In this document: in pieces, positions 52,851 through 61,953 of the stretch
How positions within the stretch are numbered: position 1 is the stretch's first letter
Layout: each line of letters opens with the position of its first letter
Source of the DNA: Tepiditoga spiralis
GTDB lineage: Bacteria > Thermotogota > Thermotogae > Petrotogales > Petrotogaceae
Direction of reading: 5' to 3'
Length of the DNA stretch: 64,000 nucleotides
Assembly (NCBI RefSeq): GCF_014701195.1
Contig: NZ_AP018712.1
Location: forward strand, 762,501-826,500
The notes under the pieces: model-generated
Seen by the model: only the letters and a program-made list of their open reading frames with translations
What the model was told of the DNA's origin: nothing
The model's database searches: none
Made by a program: the position numbers and the translations under genes

Positions 52851-53237
52851 ATGTTTAATAATATGCTTGTAGACTTTTATAATTCTCTATTTGTTCCTAA
52901 AAAACTTTTAAACTCTGAAAAAGGAAGTATATTAATTCCATTTATCATTATGGGAGTTTATCTTATATCTCCTAATATGAATTTAAAAAAACTTTTTTTA
53001 ATATTTTCTTTAAGTTTTTTAAGTTCAGGATTACGTATATTATTTGCTAAAAAATATGCATATTATTCTTATCTTGCTTCAAGTAGTACATTATTACTTT
53101 TTGCTTTAAATTTTTATTCTATATCTTTTTTTTGGAATATTCTTTTAAAAACCTACATAGATATAAAAGAAAAAAACTTTTATTCTTTTATAATAGGGAC
53201 ATTTTTTGATATTTTTCTTTTTTGGTGGTTAATTTGA
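52851..53237 (+). CDS. Small integral membrane protein, unknown
   Basis: 128 residues, not recognised, with four likely membrane segments (FIIMGVYLISP, LIFSLSFLSSGLRILF, YLASSSTLLLFALNFY and FIIGTFFDIFLFWWLI). The ATG at 52851 has AAAGGTG upstream. Its start region overlaps the previous gene's end and its 3' end overlaps the exporter gene, so all are in one transcript. Confidence 0.65.
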   Translation: MFNNMLVDFYNSLFVPKKLLNSEKGSILIPFIIMGVYLISPNMNLKKLFLIFSLSFLSSGLRILFAKKYAYYSYLASSSTLLLFALNFYSISFFWNILLKTYIDIKEKNFYSFIIGTFFDIFLFWWLI

Positions 53238-55660
53238 AAGATTTTTATTTTAATTTTACAAATTTTATATTAAAAAATTCAAAAAAAATTATCTTAATTG
53301 TTGCTGTTCTAACAGCAATTTTAGGTTATTTTTCTACAAAAATAGGCGTTGATTCAAATATGTTTAGAATGCTTCCTAAAAATCATCCTATTTTAAAAGA
53401 ATATAATAAGGAACAAAAACTCATGGACACAAATGAAATAATGGTAACTGTCTTTTATTTAAATGATAATATAAAACCACTTGAAATCGCTCAATATTTT
53501 TCAGATGAAATGAACAAAATATCTTCTTTTTCAGGATTTACAACTGATATAAATTTTTTATTATCTTATGGTTTTTTATACTTAGATAATACTTCTTTAA
53601 TTCAAAGTATATCCGATAGTGTGAACAATATAACTAAAACTATCTCTCGTTCAAATGCTTTAGACTTTAAAACTATGCAATACTTAGACAAAGCAATAGG
53701 AAATGTTTATGAACTTGAAAATAATTTAAAAAAGAATAATTCTGAAAACATATTAAAATCTTACTACATAATTTCTCCAGATAAAAAAATAATGCTTATG
53801 GGTGTTTCTTTTACAACACCCACATCAAATTTGAGTTTTGTAAGTAAAATTGTGCCTAAAACAAAAAGTATATTAAAAAAAATAAATAGCAAATTTAATA
53901 TAAAAACTGGTTTAACTGGAAGTTATATTACAGAATATGAATCAAACAAATCAGTTTCTGAAGATTTTAAACTTACTTCTGTAATAACTATACTTTCTAT
54001 TTTAATACTTTTTTTCATTTCATTTGGAGATATAATTGTTACTTTAATTGTTTTTGCTTCACTTGGAATATCTTTTTTATTAACTATGGGTATAACACAA
54101 ATTATGTTCAAAGAATTAAATATAATTACAAATTTTATGGCTGCTGTAGTTTTAGGATTAGGTATTGACTATGGAATTCATATTGTTACAAGAATAATAA
54201 ATGAAATTAAGTCTGGAAATTCTTTTGAAAAATCTCTTGAAATAACTTATGAAACAGCGCTTTTACCACTGTTTTTTAGTCTTTTAACAACTGTTGCCGT
54301 ATTCTTATCATTAGTTATTATGGGGTTACCTGCATTTACTGAAATGGCTTTTATAAGTAGCATTGGATTAATTGTATTTTTTTGTATAATGTTATTTTTT
54401 GTTCCTTCTGTAATTTATTTGATAAAAAATAAATTAAAAATAAATAATTTTATTGAAAAAATAAATAAAGTATTTAAATTATTGAGTATATTTATTCCAA
54501 ATCATTCAAAAAAAATAAAATATATAATTTATCCATTTCTTGTTTTTTTTGTCATAATTGGTTTTTATAACACTTCAAACTTTTTCTACACGGCACCTGG
54601 TCTTATTCCAAAAAATTCAGAATCTGTAATAGTTGGAAATGACATAGTTAAACATATGGGTAAAGTTGATTTATTTGATGATTTAAAATATAAAATTTCT
54701 GTTGATGATGATGTTGATAAAATAGAACAAAAGCTTTTATCCAGCGGTGTAATCAAAAACGCTCAAAGTTTATCAGATATAATAGAAAAACAAATAGGTG
54801 ATTTTTCCACTCTAAAATCTCGTGTAACTGACTTATCTCAAATGATAAATAATCCATTAGCTGTACCTATTTTAAAAAAATATAATATGTATTCTGATAG
54901 TTTAAAACTAATTGAAATATCTGCAAAATCAAAAGATTTATATCAATTTTCATTAAATTCACTTGATATAATTCCATCACAATTTAAATCAAATTTTTTA
55001 ATTGAAGATAATGGAAAAAAATATATGTTATTAAATATAAAACCAGCATTTAATTTATGGAAAAATAATGGTATAAAAATTTTTTATGAAAAACTTGGAA
55101 AAGATGGAAACAATGTATTAAATACTACAAAAACTATTTATAAATTAATGAAATTAGTAAAAGAAAAATTTATAGCTCCTGTAATAATTGCTTTTATATT
55201 AATAGCATTTTTAACTTACATATCAAGAAAAAGTTTTGTAGAAACATTCCAAACATTTGTAGGATTACTCTTTGTTGCTCTATCTACTTTTGGTATTGTT
55301 TATTTTTTTAATATACGAATGACATTTATAACTATGCTAACATTTCCATTGATTTTTGGAATTGGGGCAGATGGATTTATTCATATATTCCATGCTATTG
55401 ATGAAGATAAACAGCATTATTGGCAAACTTTAAAATCTGTCACTTTATCATTTGCAACTTCCATTTTATCTTTTTTGAGTTTTCAAGTTGCTCGTGGTGA
55501 TTTATTAAAACAATTTAGTTTAAGTATGGTTATAGGAATACTTTTAACGTGGATATTTACAGTAATTCTAATACCTACAATTAAGTTTAAAACAATCAAA
55601 AAATTCTATAAAAAATTGGATAAAACGCTCGTTAACAAAAAGTTATCAAAAAACAAATAA
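53222..55660 (+). CDS. RND-superfamily (MMPL-type) exporter
   Basis: 812 residues with 12 membrane helices arranged as two RND halves, each with a large extracytoplasmic loop. The TM4 motif GLGIDYGIHIVTR near residue 315 and the TM10 motif GIGADGFIHIFHA near 720 hold the proton-relay Asp residues. The type resembles exporters of lipids or hydrophobic compounds. The start is GTG at 53222 or TTG at 53234, both inside the previous gene. The substrate is unknown; coupling with a protease and two membrane proteins suggests an envelope-maintenance unit. Confidence 0.87.
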   Translation: MVVNLKDFYFNFTNFILKNSKKIILIVAVLTAILGYFSTKIGVDSNMFRMLPKNHPILKEYNKEQKLMDTNEIMVTVFYLNDNIKPLEIAQYFSDEMNKISSFSGFTTDINFLLSYGFLYLDNTSLIQSISDSVNNITKTISRSNALDFKTMQYLDKAIGNVYELENNLKKNNSENILKSYYIISPDKKIMLMGVSFTTPTSNLSFVSKIVPKTKSILKKINSKFNIKTGLTGSYITEYESNKSVSEDFKLTSVITILSILILFFISFGDIIVTLIVFASLGISFLLTMGITQIMFKELNIITNFMAAVVLGLGIDYGIHIVTRIINEIKSGNSFEKSLEITYETALLPLFFSLLTTVAVFLSLVIMGLPAFTEMAFISSIGLIVFFCIMLFFVPSVIYLIKNKLKINNFIEKINKVFKLLSIFIPNHSKKIKYIIYPFLVFFVIIGFYNTSNFFYTAPGLIPKNSESVIVGNDIVKHMGKVDLFDDLKYKISVDDDVDKIEQKLLSSGVIKNAQSLSDIIEKQIGDFSTLKSRVTDLSQMINNPLAVPILKKYNMYSDSLKLIEISAKSKDLYQFSLNSLDIIPSQFKSNFLIEDNGKKYMLLNIKPAFNLWKNNGIKIFYEKLGKDGNNVLNTTKTIYKLMKLVKEKFIAPVIIAFILIAFLTYISRKSFVETFQTFVGLLFVALSTFGIVYFFNIRMTFITMLTFPLIFGIGADGFIHIFHAIDEDKQHYWQTLKSVTLSFATSILSFLSFQVARGDLLKQFSLSMVIGILLTWIFTVILIPTIKFKTIKKFYKKLDKTLVNKKLSKNK

Positions 55661-55678
55661 ATAAGTAATATTAAAGTA

Positions 55679-55707
55679 TTGACAGATACCATTTTTAATG
55701 TTATAAT
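55679..55707 (+). promoter_or_regulatory. Promoter of the tRNA-Leu/fMet/Met cluster
   Basis: TTGACA (55679-55684), 17 bases, TATAAT (55702-55707); perfect consensus, 20 bases before tRNA-Leu. Confidence 0.93.
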
Positions 55708-55727
55708 TATTTACGTAAAATAAGGTT

Positions 55728-55816
55728 GCCCGGGTGGCGGAATTGGTAGACGCTACGGACTTAAAATCCGTTGGGTAGGAATACTCGTGTGGGTTCGAGT
55801 CCCACCCCGGGCACCA
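55728..55816 (+). tRNA. tRNA-Leu (TAA)
   Basis: A class II tRNA with a long variable arm, anticodon loop CTTAAAA, acceptor GCCCGGG/CCCGGGC and an encoded CCA. Confidence 0.97.
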
Positions 55817-55842
55817 TTATTTTTTTGTCAACTTATATACGG

Positions 55843-55919
55843 TGCGGGGTGGAGCAGCCAGGCAGCTCGTCGGGCTCATAACCCGAAGGTCATAGGTTCA
55901 AATCCTGTCCCCGCTACCA
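55843..55919 (+). tRNA. Initiator tRNA-fMet (CAT)
   Basis: Anticodon loop CTCATAA on a stem with three G-C pairs (CGGG..CCCG) and a non-pairing T1/T72 at the acceptor end, both initiator traits; an encoded CCA. Confidence 0.95.
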
Positions 55920-55924
55920 TATCT

Positions 55925-56001
55925 GGCGAGGTAGCTCAGTTGGCTAGAGCATGCGGTTCATACCCGCAGAGTCGGGGGTTCGAATCCCTTCCTCGCTACC
56001 A
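55925..56001 (+). tRNA. tRNA-Met (CAT), elongator
   Basis: Anticodon loop TTCATAC, acceptor GGCGAGG/CCTCGCT and an encoded CCA. A tRNA-Ile whose CAT is modified to lysidine cannot be excluded by eye. Confidence 0.88.
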
Positions 56002-56005
56002 TAAC

Positions 56006-56034
56006 AAAAAAGCACATCTAAGATGTGCTTTTTT
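56006..56034. terminator. Bidirectional terminator after the tRNA cluster
   Basis: A GCACATC-TAA-GATGTGC stem between A and T runs; it also serves the convergent Cys-rich protein gene. Confidence 0.92.
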
Positions 56035-56035
56035 G

Positions 56036-56284
56036 TCATTTTAACTTCAATTTTCTAATTCTCATTGGATTAAAGAAATTTAAACAACACCCAGAGCCAA
56101 ACATTTTTATTTCTTGATTTTTTTCGTTTTCATATATTTCATTGTACTTTGAACATAAATAATTTTCTGTTAAAAAATTGCATGAGCTATAATCATCATT
56201 CCATTCACCATAATAACATGGATTTTGAATACAACAAAAACCACATTGAATACATTCTGGACAGTCTGTATTAAAATTTTCCAT
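56036..56284 (-). CDS. Cys-rich metal-cluster protein (YkgJ/CxxCxxCC-like)
   Basis: 82 residues with 10 Cys, including CPECIQCGFCC near residue 8 and CSKY and CC later, the pattern of the YkgJ zinc/iron-chelating family. It probably binds a metal or Fe-S cluster. No partner gene is seen; it is single, with a GGGAGTG ribosome site. Confidence 0.75.
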   Translation of the reverse strand: MENFNTDCPECIQCGFCCIQNPCYYGEWNDDYSSCNFLTENYLCSKYNEIYENEKNQEIKMFGSGCCLNFFNPMRIRKLKLK

Positions 56285-56331
56285 TTTTACACTCCCTTAC
56301 AATATTTTATTTTAAAAATATAGGTGATATT

Positions 56332-57513
56332 ATGCTATCTTTATTAATTATAATTTTTATAATATTTTTATCTTTTAAAAAAATTCCTTTATGGAAATCA
56401 ATGTTCTTTAGTTCTATTATTTTATTAGTATTAAAACAAATAAATTTAAAAGAAGCCATACTTTCAATAAATTTTGAAATTATAATTTTTTTAATTTTTA
56501 TGTTTATAATAGGTGAATCAATGATTCAAAGTGGATATATTGAACATTTATCTTTTATAGTTTTTAAACATACAAAAACTACAAAATCTATTGTCTTTAA
56601 TTTAATATTTATAATGGGATTTATGTCTGCAATAATGATGAATGACACTGTTGCAATTATTGGAACTCCACTTGTTTTACACTTATCAAAAAAATTTAAT
56701 ATAAAAAGTGAAATACTATTATTTACTCTTGCCTTTTCTGTAACAACAGGAAGTGTTTTTAGCCCCATTGGAAATCCTCAAAATTTAATAATAGCCCATT
56801 ATTTAAATAAACCTTTTATAACTTTTATAAAATTCTTATTCATTCCAACTATAATAAACTTATTTTTTCTTTATTTTATAGTATTAATATTTTATCATAA
56901 AGATTTGAATAAAAAAATTATACATATAAGTGATCCTATAAAAAAAAATAAATTATTTTTTTATTCAAGAATATCATTCATTTTAATTTTATTACTTACT
57001 TTTATTAAAATCATTTTTTCTTTTTATGGTATTAATTTTAAATTAGTATATATTTCTATAATTGCTTCATTTCCTTTAATTTCAAACTTTAAATTTCTAA
57101 TAAAAAAAATAGATTGGAAAACTATAATATTTTTTATTTCAATGTTTATTGTTATGAAAAGCGTTGGAAATAGTGGTATCTTTCAAACATTTATATCAAA
57201 AAATATTAGTATTCCATTAATCATGCTATTAAGTATCATTGTAAGTCAATTTATATCAAATGTTCCTCTCGTAACACTGTTTGCTCCATTATTGAGCATA
57301 TCACATATAAAGCTAATGGCTTTAGCATCTGGAAGTACAATTGCTGGGAATTTACTGATATTGGGTGCAGCGAGCAATATTATAATACTTCAAGTTGCGC
57401 AAAAAAATAAAGAATCATTTAATTCTTTTAAATTTTTTAAAATAGGTTTAATCATAACTATTTTTAATATAATTACTTTTTTATCTTTTTTTGCTATAAA
57501 TAAATTTATTTAA
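56332..57513 (+). CDS. Ion-transporter-superfamily permease (ArsB/NhaD/SLC13-like)
   Basis: 393 residues, about 11 membrane helices. MNDTVAIIGTPLVLHL near residue 103 and SVTTGSVFSPIGNPQNLI near residue 135 are the conserved hairpin/ion-binding motifs of the IT superfamily (ArsB, CitM, NhaD). A matching second-half motif is near residue 305 (SQFISNVPLVTLFAPLL). It moves an anion or Na+/H+ across the inner membrane; which one is open. Single gene. Confidence 0.85.
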   Translation: MLSLLIIIFIIFLSFKKIPLWKSMFFSSIILLVLKQINLKEAILSINFEIIIFLIFMFIIGESMIQSGYIEHLSFIVFKHTKTTKSIVFNLIFIMGFMSAIMMNDTVAIIGTPLVLHLSKKFNIKSEILLFTLAFSVTTGSVFSPIGNPQNLIIAHYLNKPFITFIKFLFIPTIINLFFLYFIVLIFYHKDLNKKIIHISDPIKKNKLFFYSRISFILILLLTFIKIIFSFYGINFKLVYISIIASFPLISNFKFLIKKIDWKTIIFFISMFIVMKSVGNSGIFQTFISKNISIPLIMLLSIIVSQFISNVPLVTLFAPLLSISHIKLMALASGSTIAGNLLILGAASNIIILQVAQKNKESFNSFKFFKIGLIITIFNIITFLSFFAINKFI

Positions 57514-57547
57514 TACTATATGCTATAATTAATTTGAGGTGATCAAA

Positions 57548-59257
57548 ATGAAAAAAGTGCCATATGGACTTCAAAATTTTGAAGATTTAATATTGGAAAA
57601 TTATTATTATGTAGATAAAACTAAATATATAGAAGTATTAGAAAATATGCCTGAAAAATATATATCATTTTTAAGACCAAGAAAGTTTGGTAAGAGTTTG
57701 TGGCTAGATACTATAAGTAAATACTATGATGTTAAATATTCAGATAAGTTTGATACTATCTTTAAAGATTTGTACATTCAAAAACATCCAACACCTAAAA
57801 AGAGTAGTTATCATATTTTAGAGTTTAATTTTTCTGGATTGAATACAGACAGTAAAGAAGAGTTGAAATTTGACTTTAATTCAGAAGTTTATAGAAAAAT
57901 TTCTAAATTTATATCTAATTATAAATTGAATATAAAATTAATTGAAAATATAAATGAACCTTCTACATTATTTAGAGATTTTTTAAATAAATATGAAGAA
58001 TTAAACTTAAAAACAAAAATCTACTTATTAATAGACGAATACGATCACTTTGCAAATGAACTTTTGAGTTTTAAACTCGATGAATTCAAAAATATTGTTA
58101 GTAAAACAGGTTTTGTTAGAAAGTTTTATGAAGTAATAAAAGAAGGAACACGATCTGTTATAGACAGACTATTCATAACAGGAGTAGCACCAATAACCTT
58201 AGATAGTTTAACGAGTGGATTCAACATCTCAAAAAACATGTCAACAACATTAGAGTTAAATGAAATGATGGGATTCACTGAAAGTGAAGTCAAAGATATT
58301 CTCAAAGAGTATCAAATAAATGATTATATTTTACAAGATATGAAGTTTAGCTACAATGGATACATGTTTAATGAACGTGCAAGTGAAAAGGTTTACAACA
58401 GCGATATGGTCTTATACTTTATTTCTGAATACAACAGAGAGAAGAGAAAACCAAAAGATGTAATAGATATGAACATAGCAAGTGATTATAAAAAGATTCA
58501 AAATTTATTCAAACTTGGTGAAGTTGTTGGAATAAATAATATAGACAATGAAAAAGAAGCAATAGGAAACCTTTTAAATGAAATATTAATGACAGACAAA
58601 ACAGAAATAGAAGAGTTAACAAGAGCATTTAACCTTGAAAGAAAGATGGAAATAGACGATGTTAAAACCTTACTCTTTTATTTAGGCTTTTTAACAATAG
58701 AATCAAAAGGGTTTGTAATGAACTTAAAAATACCAAACTATTCAATAAAAAAGATATACTCAGAATACTTCTTAGAAATGATAAAAACAAGAGCAAAAAA
58801 CTATATAGATACAGGAAAGATAAAGATAGCAATAAGAAAGTTGTTAGTAGATGGAAATATAAACTCGTTAGCAAGTGAAATAGAAGATGTATTAAAAAAA
58901 CTATCAGACAGAGACTTTCAAAGCTTTAGTGAAAAGCACATAAAGATGCTACTGTTTAGTTATTTAATCTTAACACCATGGGCATACGTTAAAAGTGAGT
59001 ATCCAGTAGAAGGAGGATACATAGACTTAGCAATGTTTAAAAGATACGAAGAAGTACCATACAATGCAATAATAGAGTTAAAATACATAAAGAAAAAAGA
59101 TTATACAGAAAAAGTATATCAAGAAAAGATAAAAGAAGCAGTAAATCAAATAAAGAGATATGAAAAAACCATAAACAAAGAGTTTAATGGACCATTAAAA
59201 AAAGTAGTGATGGTCTTTGTTGGCAGAGAGTTAAAGTATCTTGATGAAATTGAATAA
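57548..59257 (+). CDS. AAA-ATPase/PD-(D/E)XK nuclease family protein, copy 3
   Basis: 569 residues from the ATG at 57548 after GAGGTG. VPYGLQNFEDLILENYYYVDKT starts it; Walker A is FLRPRKFGKSLWLDT, Walker B is IYLLIDEYDHFANEL near residue 155. The nuclease motif is GGYIDLAMFKRYEEV followed by AIIELKYI (D..E-x-K) near residue 510. It is more diverged from the other two copies (NMPEKY insertion before Walker A). Same start architecture (GTG-ATx-AAR-ATG). A terminator follows. Confidence 0.85.
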   Translation: MKKVPYGLQNFEDLILENYYYVDKTKYIEVLENMPEKYISFLRPRKFGKSLWLDTISKYYDVKYSDKFDTIFKDLYIQKHPTPKKSSYHILEFNFSGLNTDSKEELKFDFNSEVYRKISKFISNYKLNIKLIENINEPSTLFRDFLNKYEELNLKTKIYLLIDEYDHFANELLSFKLDEFKNIVSKTGFVRKFYEVIKEGTRSVIDRLFITGVAPITLDSLTSGFNISKNMSTTLELNEMMGFTESEVKDILKEYQINDYILQDMKFSYNGYMFNERASEKVYNSDMVLYFISEYNREKRKPKDVIDMNIASDYKKIQNLFKLGEVVGINNIDNEKEAIGNLLNEILMTDKTEIEELTRAFNLERKMEIDDVKTLLFYLGFLTIESKGFVMNLKIPNYSIKKIYSEYFLEMIKTRAKNYIDTGKIKIAIRKLLVDGNINSLASEIEDVLKKLSDRDFQSFSEKHIKMLLFSYLILTPWAYVKSEYPVEGGYIDLAMFKRYEEVPYNAIIELKYIKKKDYTEKVYQEKIKEAVNQIKRYEKTINKEFNGPLKKVVMVFVGRELKYLDEIE

Positions 59258-59260
59258 ACT

Positions 59261-59298
59261 AAAAGTCCAAAAAATTAAGTGTTTTTTGGGCTTTTTTA
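59261..59298 (+). terminator. Terminator after copy 3
   Basis: AAAAGTCC-AAAAAA paired with TTTTTT-GGGCTTTT, then TTATA. Confidence 0.8.
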
Positions 59299-59358
59299 TA
59301 TAAATCTTTATAAAAAATATTAGAAACTTAATTGTTAAAAAAAATTAATCAAATAATG

Positions 59359-59387
59359 TTGACAAAAAACATTACATATGATAAAGT
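59359..59387 (+). promoter_or_regulatory. Promoter of the arsR operon
   Basis: TTGACA (59359-59364), 17 bases, TAAAGT (59382-59387). Confidence 0.75.
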
Positions 59388-59424
59388 ATATTAGAATTTA
59401 ATAATATTTAGAGGTGGAAAAGTT

Positions 59425-59697
59425 ATGGAAGATAAAAGAATACGTATTTTAAAAGCTCTTGCTCATTCTGAAAGATTAAAAATTATAGAAATGCTAAAAA
59501 AAGAACCAACTTGTGTTTGTGAAATGAATGAAAAAAGTAATTTTTCTCAATCAAATATATCTCAGCATTTAAAAATATTGAGAGATGCAGATCTTGTTAA
59601 ATACACAAAAGACGGAAATAAAGTTATTTATTCTTTAGCTAACGAAAAACTAATGGAAGTAATTAACTTAATTACGAAGATTTCTAACGAATTATAA
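59425..59697 (+). CDS. ArsR/SmtB-family repressor
   Basis: 90 residues, a winged helix. TCVCEMNEK near residue 32 matches the ELCVCDL-type metal/metalloid-binding helix of ArsR, and FSQSNISQHLKILRDADLV is the DNA-recognition helix. It is expected to release its operator when As(III)/Sb(III) or another soft metal binds the Cys pair. GAGGTGG precedes the ATG. It is first of an operon with a permease and a thioredoxin-like protein. Confidence 0.92.
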   Translation: MEDKRIRILKALAHSERLKIIEMLKKEPTCVCEMNEKSNFSQSNISQHLKILRDADLVKYTKDGNKVIYSLANEKLMEVINLITKISNEL

Positions 59698-59700
59698 AAC

Positions 59701-59735
59701 AAAAAACATCTGAACATTATGTTCAAATGTTTTTT
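59701..59735 (+). terminator. Hairpin after arsR
   Basis: An AAAACAT.TGAACA/TGTTCA.ATGTTTT stem with one mismatch followed by T; it could be an attenuator before the permease gene. Confidence 0.75.
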
Positions 59736-59782
59736 AATAATAATATTAGTATTTTATAAAATTATAAAAATGAGGTGAAGTT

Positions 59783-60739
59783 ATGTTTGTGTGGTTAGAT
59801 AAATTAATTACCCTATTAGTTAAAAATTTCTTTAAATTAGATGTAAACACAAGAGTTGGATCTTCAGTACATTTTTTCTTTTATGATAGTATAAAAATAA
59901 TAATTTTATTATCTATAATGATTTTTATTATTTCTTATATTAGGTCCTACTTTCCGCCAGAAAAAACCAAAAAAATATTAGAAAAATTTTCTGGTATAAG
60001 TGGAAATATAATGGCATCATTACTTGGTATTGTAACTCCATTTTGTTCTTGTTCTTCAGTACCAATTTTTATTGGTTTCATAGAAGCTGGAATTCCTCTT
60101 GGAGTAACCTTTTCATTTTTAATTACTTCCCCAATAGTAAATGAAGCAGCATTTGCAATTTTACTTGCATCGTTTGGTTGGAAAATTGCATTGTTATACG
60201 TTGTATCTGGAGTAGTTATTGGAGTTATTGGAGGAATAATAATAGGAAAATTAAATATGGAGCATCATGTAGAAGAGTATGTTTATAATATAAAAATGGG
60301 AAATACGGAAATTGAAAAATTAAATCAAAAGCAAAGACTGAGCTTTGCGTGGGAAAATGTATACGATATAGTTAAAAGAATTTGGATATTCCTTTTAATA
60401 GGTATTGGAATTGGAGCTTTAATTCATGGATATGCTCCTGCAGAATTTTTAGCAAGAACTGCAGGTCCTAAAAATCCATTTGCAGTTATAGTATCTACAA
60501 TAGTTGCAGTTCCATTATATTCAAATGCGCTTGGAACAATCCCTATAGCAGAAGCTTTAATTGGAAAAGGTGTTGGAATTGGAACTGCTCTTGCATTCAT
60601 GATGGCAACAACTGCTCTTTCTTTTCCAGAAGGTGTTCTTTTAAGAAAGGTAATAAAACCAAAGTTAATAGCAACTTTTTTTATAATAACTTCAATATCT
60701 ATAATATTAACTGGTTATATGTTCAACGTAATAATATAA
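59783..60739 (+). CDS. Permease of the DUF318/ArsP type
   Basis: 318 residues, about eight membrane helices. TPFCSCSSVPIFIGFIEAGIPLG near residue 90, split by the membrane, and SPIVNEAAFAILLASFGWK are the family hallmark; CSCSS provides Cys residues as in ArsP. A second PLYSNALGTIPIAEALIGKG motif is in the other half. It probably exports organoarsenicals or a related soft toxicant, given the arsR gene upstream and thioredoxin downstream. Confidence 0.87.
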   Translation: MFVWLDKLITLLVKNFFKLDVNTRVGSSVHFFFYDSIKIIILLSIMIFIISYIRSYFPPEKTKKILEKFSGISGNIMASLLGIVTPFCSCSSVPIFIGFIEAGIPLGVTFSFLITSPIVNEAAFAILLASFGWKIALLYVVSGVVIGVIGGIIIGKLNMEHHVEEYVYNIKMGNTEIEKLNQKQRLSFAWENVYDIVKRIWIFLLIGIGIGALIHGYAPAEFLARTAGPKNPFAVIVSTIVAVPLYSNALGTIPIAEALIGKGVGIGTALAFMMATTALSFPEGVLLRKVIKPKLIATFFIITSISIILTGYMFNVII

Positions 60740-60768
60740 ATAAAAAATATTAATTTGGAGGTGCAAGT

Positions 60769-60999
60769 ATGAAAATAAAGATTTTAGGTAGTGGTTGTCC
60801 AAACTGTAATAGATTGGAAAAAAATTCAATTGAAGCTTTAAAAGAATTAGGTAAAAGTGTTGAAGTAGAACATATTAGAGATTATGGTGAAATTATGAGT
60901 TATGGGGTAATGAGAACACCAGCTCTTGTTATTAATGAAAAGGTAGTAATAGCTGGAAGAGTTGCTAAAAAAGATGAAATAAAAGATCTATTAAAATAA
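60769..60999 (+). CDS. Thioredoxin-fold small redox protein
   Basis: 76 residues, the size of redox-active disulfide protein 2. It has the GSGCPNCNRLEK active site (Cys-Pro-Asn-Cys) near residue 10 and the cis-Pro in MRTPALVIN near residue 49. It is found with DUF318 permeases in many genomes and probably supplies electrons or thiol chemistry to it. GGAGGTG precedes the ATG. Confidence 0.92.
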   Translation: MKIKILGSGCPNCNRLEKNSIEALKELGKSVEVEHIRDYGEIMSYGVMRTPALVINEKVVIAGRVAKKDEIKDLLK

Positions 61000-61026
61000 A
61001 AAATGCAGTTGTCAACTGCATTTTTT
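60998..61026. terminator. Bidirectional terminator
   Basis: AAAAAATGCAGTT-GTC-AACTGCATTTTTT; it serves the thioredoxin-like gene and the convergent tRNA-Arg. Confidence 0.92.
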
Positions 61027-61054
61027 ATTTTAATATGTGTTATAATTTAATATA

Positions 61055-61129
61055 TGGTGTCCCCACGAGGAATCGAACCTCGATTTGCGGATTAGGAATC
61101 CGCCGTTCTATCCGTTGAACTATGAGGAC
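61055..61129 (-). tRNA. tRNA-Arg (CCT)
   Basis: Anticodon loop TTCCTAA, acceptor GTCCTCA/TGGGGAC, T-loop TTCGATT and an encoded CCA. Confidence 0.96.
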
Positions 61130-61183
61130 ATTAACGCAGTTATTATATCAAAAATGATACAAAAAGTCAATGGAGGTGAAAGT

Positions 61184-61948
61184 ATGTCTTTAAGCGATCC
61201 AAAGATTCTTTTTGAAAATGATGAACATAAATTTATAATGCTCGGTATGGAAACTGGAGATGAACATGGAATATATACAAATCAATATTTGATTCTACAT
61301 AAAGATGAAGGTGTTTTATTAGATCCAGGTGGAGTACATGTTTTTCCTAAGGTTCTTGCAAATGTAAGCGAGTTTATAAATCCCGATAAAATAACGGGAA
61401 TTTTTTATTCTCATCAAGATCCTGATGTTTCTTCTGGTATAGCACTTTGGAGCAATGTAACTAACGCAAAAATATATGCTTCAAATCTTTGGGAAAGATT
61501 TTTACCTCATTTTGGTGTTTTTGATGAAAAAAAATTTATTGCTTTGAGTGATAAAGGGGGAAATATTCCTTTTAAAGATGGATTAAAATTAGAAATAGTC
61601 CCAGCACATTTTATGCATTCAGTAGGAAACTTTAATATTTATGATCCAATATCAAAGATTTTCTTTTCAGGAGATGTTGGTGTTGGTGTTGTACCTCCAA
61701 GTGAAAGAAGTATATTTGTTGAAAGTTTTGAATCTTATAAAAAATATATTGAAGGATTTCATGTTAGGTATATGACATCAAATAAAGCTTGTAAAAAATA
61801 TGTGGATCTTTTAAATAAATATGATATTAATATTCTTGCTCCTCAACATGGTTCTTTGTATAAAGATAATGATGTTAAAAAATTTTTAAATTGGCTTTCT
61901 GGTATAAAATGTGGTGTTGATATAATAGATAAAATTTATGGGATGTGA
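61184..61948 (+). CDS. ODP-type di-iron oxygen-sensor protein (metallo-beta-lactamase fold)
   Basis: 254 residues from the ATG at 61184, with a perfect GGAGGTG seven bases before it; a longer in-frame start would read through the antisense of tRNA-Arg. An MBL fold with ligands expected for two irons: H77, D79 and D81 in SHQDPDVSSG, a His in VPAHFMHSVGNF near 145, Asp in FFSGDVGVG near 166 and His in LAPQHGSLY near 229. This is the flavodiiron site without a flavodoxin domain, as in ODP chemotaxis sensors. It lies five bases before a soluble receptor gene. Confidence 0.82.
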   Translation: MSLSDPKILFENDEHKFIMLGMETGDEHGIYTNQYLILHKDEGVLLDPGGVHVFPKVLANVSEFINPDKITGIFYSHQDPDVSSGIALWSNVTNAKIYASNLWERFLPHFGVFDEKKFIALSDKGGNIPFKDGLKLEIVPAHFMHSVGNFNIYDPISKIFFSGDVGVGVVPPSERSIFVESFESYKKYIEGFHVRYMTSNKACKKYVDLLNKYDINILAPQHGSLYKDNDVKKFLNWLSGIKCGVDIIDKIYGM

Positions 61949-61953
61949 TTTAA

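Noticed and set aside
55787-56044. 85-codon frame on plus
   Set aside because: It runs through tRNA-Leu, fMet and Met and has no ribosome site.
61085-61183. N-terminal extension of the di-iron protein
   Set aside because: It is antisense to tRNA-Arg; the ATG at 61184 has a perfect ribosome site and gives the expected domain start.
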